This document shows, piece after piece, positions 12,916 through 13,776 of a stretch of DNA of 13,776 bases; the first letter of the stretch is position 1, and each line of letters opens with the position of its first letter. The translations under genes were made by a program, and so were the position numbers. The notes beneath the pieces are model-generated. The model searched no databases and was not told where the DNA came from. It saw only the letters and a list, made by a program, of their open reading frames with translations. The stretch comes from CAMYLR01 sp039590215 (GTDB lineage Bacteria > Gemmatimonadota > Gemmatimonadetes > JACCXV01 > JAHWKZ01), in the NCBI GenBank assembly GCA_039590215.1, contig JBDHFX010000078.1:1-13776 (forward strand), read 5' to 3'.

Positions 12916-13776
12916 GCCACGAACCTTCGCCGGGGCCACCATTTAGGCAACTTGAGTTTACGCGTGGGCGAGTCTCGGGACGCCCTATTGAACAGCCAGA
13001 TCCCGAGCAGAAGAAACATGATGTTGGCTAGCCACATCGCCAACCATGGCGGTAGGAAGCGTCGATCGGCCAGATCTTCGCCACCAGTCAGCGCCATGTA
13101 ATAGAACACGAAGACCAACGTGCTCAAGCCCATCGCGAAGCCGTAGCCACCACGCTTGGCGCGCACTCCGATGGGAGCTCCCACAAGTATGAAGACCAAA
13201 CATGCGAATGGGATGGCGAACTTCTTGTGGTATTCGACCAAGTACTTGCTCCGCTGCCGCAACGCGTAATCGATCGCCTGACTCAGGCGCTCCACAGTGT
13301 TGGCTTGGAAGCGTTCCTGATCAACCGGTGCTTGGCTTCTAACCGCGCCGCTACCGACCGTGTCGCTGGCCACCACAGCGAGCGTGTCTCTGACCAGCGT
13401 TGCGACGTGGGAGGTGACAACTGTCCTCAGCTCCTCACGGGCGGCTTCGATCTTCGCCTGTTCAACGCGGACGTTCTCGAGCAGTGTTCCCAGATCCATT
13501 TCACGGTCGCTTCGCAAACGTGAGTCTTCGCGAGCGCGATCGAGCCGCGACGACACACCGCGCATGACCAATTGTTGTCGCTCAAAATCGAGCACCTCGT
13601 ACTCGCCGGGTTGCGTAATGTCACGGTGATGGATTCGCCCATCCCAAAGCGTCAGGACGGCATCTTCCTGGTTGGTTGTGTAGTCGAGTCGCCCCGAGTC
13701 GGCCAAGATGGTGCGTTGCACGCTCATGTCCGACATGTCAAAGATCCTGAGCCCGTACATCATATTGGTTTCGCGG
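12912..13776 (-). CDS. lptF: LptF-type permease of the lipopolysaccharide exporter, C-terminal part (5' end outside window)
   Basis: The reading frame is open to the right edge, four codons beyond the ATG pair at 13763-13758, so the start lies outside. Numbering from that first Met, residues 1-75 are the end of the periplasmic jellyroll domain (MMYGLRIFDMSD, ILADSGRLDY, EYEVLDFERQQLVMRG). Residues ~88-180 form a long charged helical segment with coiled-coil character, then EYHKKFAIPFACLVFILVGAPIG (177-199) opens the C-terminal membrane bundle. Helices are at ~182-200, 206-225 and 238-258, with cytoplasmic RAKRGGYG between the first two. The N-terminal three helices are missing with the window edge. 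The helical insert is some 60-70 residues longer than in enterobacterial LptF and resembles the form I associate with Bacteroidota/Gemmatimonadota-like bacteria. It ends in TGA, overlapping the likely lptG GTG start. Confidence 0.9.
   Translation of the reverse strand, partial: RETNMMYGLRIFDMSDMSVQRTILADSGRLDYTTNQEDAVLTLWDGRIHHRDITQPGEYEVLDFERQQLVMRGVSSRLDRAREDSRLRSDREMDLGTLLENVRVEQAKIEAAREELRTVVTSHVATLVRDTLAVVASDTVGSGAVRSQAPVDQERFQANTVERLSQAIDYALRQRSKYLVEYHKKFAIPFACLVFILVGAPIGVRAKRGGYGFAMGLSTLVFVFYYMALTGGEDLADRRFLPPWLAMWLANIMFLLLGIWLFNRASRDSPTRKLKLPKWWPRRRFVA
12924..12928 (-). promoter_or_regulatory. Ribosome binding site supporting the GTG start of lptG
   Basis: GAAGG on the minus strand, inside the lptF end, lies 8 nt before GTG 12915. 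The ATG at 12942 has no comparable site. Confidence 0.55.

Noticed and set aside
1..13776. CRISPR array, tRNA/rRNA genes, insertion sequence or attachment site
   Set aside because: No spaced direct repeats, tRNA-like cloverleaf, transposase motif or terminal inverted repeat was seen on reading both strands.

Overview
The window is a gene-dense, GC-rich bacterial chromosome segment. It encodes two LptF/LptG-type lipopolysaccharide export permeases and a DPP-IV-like peptidase with a signal peptide, so the host has an outer membrane (diderm). The LptF form (long helical insert before the last membrane helices, 'EYHKKFAIPFA' type) and the 'GWSGGG' bacterial DPP-IV type suggest a Gemmatimonadota/FCB-like lineage. 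That placement is inferred from remembered family patterns and is low confidence. GATC tetranucleotides look strongly over-represented. No tRNA, rRNA, CRISPR array, insertion sequence or prophage gene was seen.

Left block (1-4328, all +): the C-terminal third of pyruvate phosphate dikinase, entering from outside the window; a proline-racemase-family enzyme whose Cys/Thr catalytic pair points to trans-3-hydroxy-L-proline dehydratase; and a secreted DPP-IV-like serine peptidase. The last two fit together as salvage of proline/hydroxyproline peptides.

Middle block (4355-7759): a DUF2270-type membrane protein on the minus strand is divergent from a tight plus-strand run msrA - recX - zinc-dependent MDR dehydrogenase - tag. 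The tag gene (3-methyladenine-DNA glycosylase I) lacks its first ~17 codons. Its remnant begins directly after the dehydrogenase stop codon, in the same frame, and lacks the family's N-terminal zinc ligands.

Right block (7766-13776): a secreted Hcp-like (type VI tube fold) protein on the minus strand, with no other type VI gene in view, is divergent from alaS. The 184-nt gap between them holds several perfect or near-perfect dyads just upstream of alaS, possibly an autoregulatory region. alaS overlaps by 4 nt a gene of unknown function. That gene converges on lptG, and their stop codons overlap by 4 nt. lptF-lptG are transcribed leftward with a likely GTGA stop/start overlap, and lptF runs off the right end.

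No wholly new multi-gene system is evident. The points most worth following are the truncated tag, the orphan secreted Hcp, the alaS leader palindromes, the Cys/Thr hydroxyproline enzyme beside DPP-IV, and the unrecognised gene coupled to alaS. recX and alaS lie close together as in the common recA-recX-alaS order, but recA is absent and a dehydrogenase, tag and hcp lie between them.
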